A stretch of 23,160 nucleotides of DNA, from the IMG/VR virus record IMGVR_UViG_3300021963_000680, positions 1-23,160 of that record. One strand, given 5' to 3'. How positions within the stretch are numbered: the first letter of the stretch is position 1; the number at the start of each line of letters is the position of its first letter. The notes beneath the pieces are model-generated. The model ran no database searches, was not told where the DNA came from, and saw only the letters and a program-made list of their open reading frames with translations. The stretch comes from a virus. A program made the translations under genes and the position numbers. Of the stretch, positions 22,265 through 23,160 are shown in pieces.

Positions 22265-23160
22265 TTACATCATCTCCACTACTTCAAGGCGCGTATTTTG
22301 ACCACCAAATGTAGCAGTACCAATGTTCCAAGAAGAAGTTGAATTAGCCCATGTATATGTTCGAATTGTGTCGTTGGCGGCTAAACGGAATGTCCACGAA
22401 GTTGTAATAAGTTGGGTAGCTGTAAGAGTTCCGAGTTTATTTTGTTGTGCATAACGCGTTCCTGTTCCAACTGCACCATTTTTAGAAATCCAAACATCAA
22501 ATTCAGTACATGAAGTTAAACTTGAAGCTGAAACAGATATAGATACCGAGATAGTTACTGCTCGGTTAGCGGTAATTATTCCACCTGAGTATGTACAAGC
22601 AGATAGTGTATTTGTTACTGAAGGGAAATTTAATAAAGTATCAGTGCTTCCAGCTATCACGGCTGATGATGTAAATGCTCCTAAGAAGGATCCTCCAGCA
22701 CTACCCCAATATGGCGTATTACCTGTACCTCGAGATATTAGTACTTGACCTGCAGTACCTGCTGTTGTTGTGGTTGGAGTTGAAGCATCTGCAGCAATCA
22801 ATGGGGCTGTATAGAAATTAGTTGGGCCTCCATCATATGAATCTAATCTTACACCACCTCTATGACGCGTAGCTGTTGATGACCAGAATGAGATTTCACC
22901 ATTGTTCTTAGGTTCAATAAGTAAGCCTACTGTAGTATCAGTTCCAGTAGGAGTCATAGTAACTATACTTCCTGCTGTTGCAGATCCAGTAATTTGTAAG
23001 TAGTTAGCAAATTGAGTACCAATTCTAACTGCGCCTGTACCTTTACCTGAAATATTTGTAACAATATTGGTGTCAGCTCCTGCTGCAGAATAGGTAGGTC
23101 CAAACGTTGTAGCTCCTCCAAAAACAGAAGCATAGTTAGTATAACTAGTAGCAAGATTAA
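22265..23160 (-). CDS. Tail fibre C-terminal region with jelly-roll-like head (partial at right edge)
   Basis: The frame is open to the right edge. An in-frame ATG at 22957 exists, but readable fibre-like sequence continues upstream (NYLQITGSATAGSIVTM, GTGAVRIGTQFA, YASVFGGATTFG), so this is a partial gene of at least 298 residues. The N-terminal visible part has the repeated short beta pattern of phage fibres; AGTAGQVLISRGTGNTPYWG is typical of fibre distal regions. The last about 140 residues (RAVTISVSISVSASSL, DVWISKNG, TTSWTFRLAANDTIRTYTWA, TRLEVVEMM) have a C1q/TNF-like beta-sandwich rhythm, a usual receptor-binding head. It precedes the lysis cassette by one base. Structural inference is from pattern, not alignment. 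Confidence 0.8.
   Translation of the reverse strand, partial: NLATSYTNYASVFGGATTFGPTYSAAGADTNIVTNISGKGTGAVRIGTQFANYLQITGSATAGSIVTMTPTGTDTTVGLLIEPKNNGEISFWSSTATRHRGGVRLDSYDGGPTNFYTAPLIAADASTPTTTTAGTAGQVLISRGTGNTPYWGSAGGSFLGAFTSSAVIAGSTDTLLNFPSVTNTLSACTYSGGIITANRAVTISVSISVSASSLTSCTEFDVWISKNGAVGTGTRYAQQNKLGTLTATQLITTSWTFRLAANDTIRTYTWANSTSSWNIGTATFGGQNTRLEVVEMM

Noticed and set aside
22963-23154. Separate 63-residue frame at the right edge on the - strand
   Set aside because: It is a shadow frame rich in Leu/Gln; the true reading frame is the fibre gene, which stays open from 22265 through the edge with fibre-like sequence.
1-23160. tRNA genes, CRISPR arrays, insertion sequences or integrase
   Set aside because: No cloverleaf-like segment, regular spacer array, transposase or integrase motif was found on either strand.

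Overview
The window is part of the genome of a tailed phage, most likely short-tailed (podovirus-like). It is AT-rich and packed almost without gaps. A family A DNA polymerase comes in from the left edge on the + strand. Everything else I can support lies on the - strand, as one long leftward gene block covering lysis, tail, fibre/spike and ejection functions, which converges with the polymerase gene near position 600. The 3TM-type holin and exported GH24 lysozyme point to a Gram-negative host. The AT-rich style and the set of small Lys-rich proteins resemble phages of aquatic bacteria, but this host guess is inference. Terminase, portal, capsid, tRNA and CRISPR sequences are not present; the capsid genes probably lie beyond the right edge.

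Layout in the direction of - strand transcription (right to left). (1) 23160-21186: the C-terminal part of a tail fibre with a jelly-roll-like head, then a lysis cassette: a small coiled-coil/TM protein, a holin, and an endolysin whose signal helix is encoded by the same bases as the holin's last TM segment. (2) 21127-19794: five small genes (100, 46, 83, 165 and 49 aa) chained by 1-4 base stop/start overlaps. Four encode very basic or Gly/Lys-rich proteins; the fifth is an HNH-type endonuclease that looks inserted. (3) 19794-9029: virion proteins. These are an adaptor-like protein with an inserted beta domain, a beta-helix fibre protein, two roughly 1000-residue paralogous spike/fibre proteins flanking a 294-residue protein, a second adaptor-like protein (similar to the phage SU10 adaptor type), and a 422-residue fibre-like protein. 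(4) 9029-6635: a nozzle-like tail protein and an 85-residue Trp-rich protein with a GTG start. (5) 6596-590: four proteins with the look of ejection (internal virion) proteins, one with a strikingly Tyr-rich low-complexity domain and one ending in a SAM-dependent methyltransferase-like domain, followed by a possible 46-residue gene that runs into the polymerase gene tail to tail.

Only two gaps longer than 30 bases occur inside the - strand block (6597-6634 and 21128-21185). Both carry the same 11-mer GTGTAATTAGA followed closely by TAGTATAA, so they are the best candidates for phage promoters or operators. One would start the ejection-protein segment and the other the long structural segment. 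Elsewhere genes are joined by TAATG, ATGA or short gaps with AAGGA-type ribosome binding sites, so translational coupling is likely throughout.

The most interesting points are the methyltransferase-like domain on a probable ejected protein, the duplicated spike genes with conserved ends and divergent middles, the Tyr-rich virion protein, the dual-coded membrane helices in the lysis cassette, and the shared intergenic motif. No gene-free stretch longer than 300 bases exists in the window.
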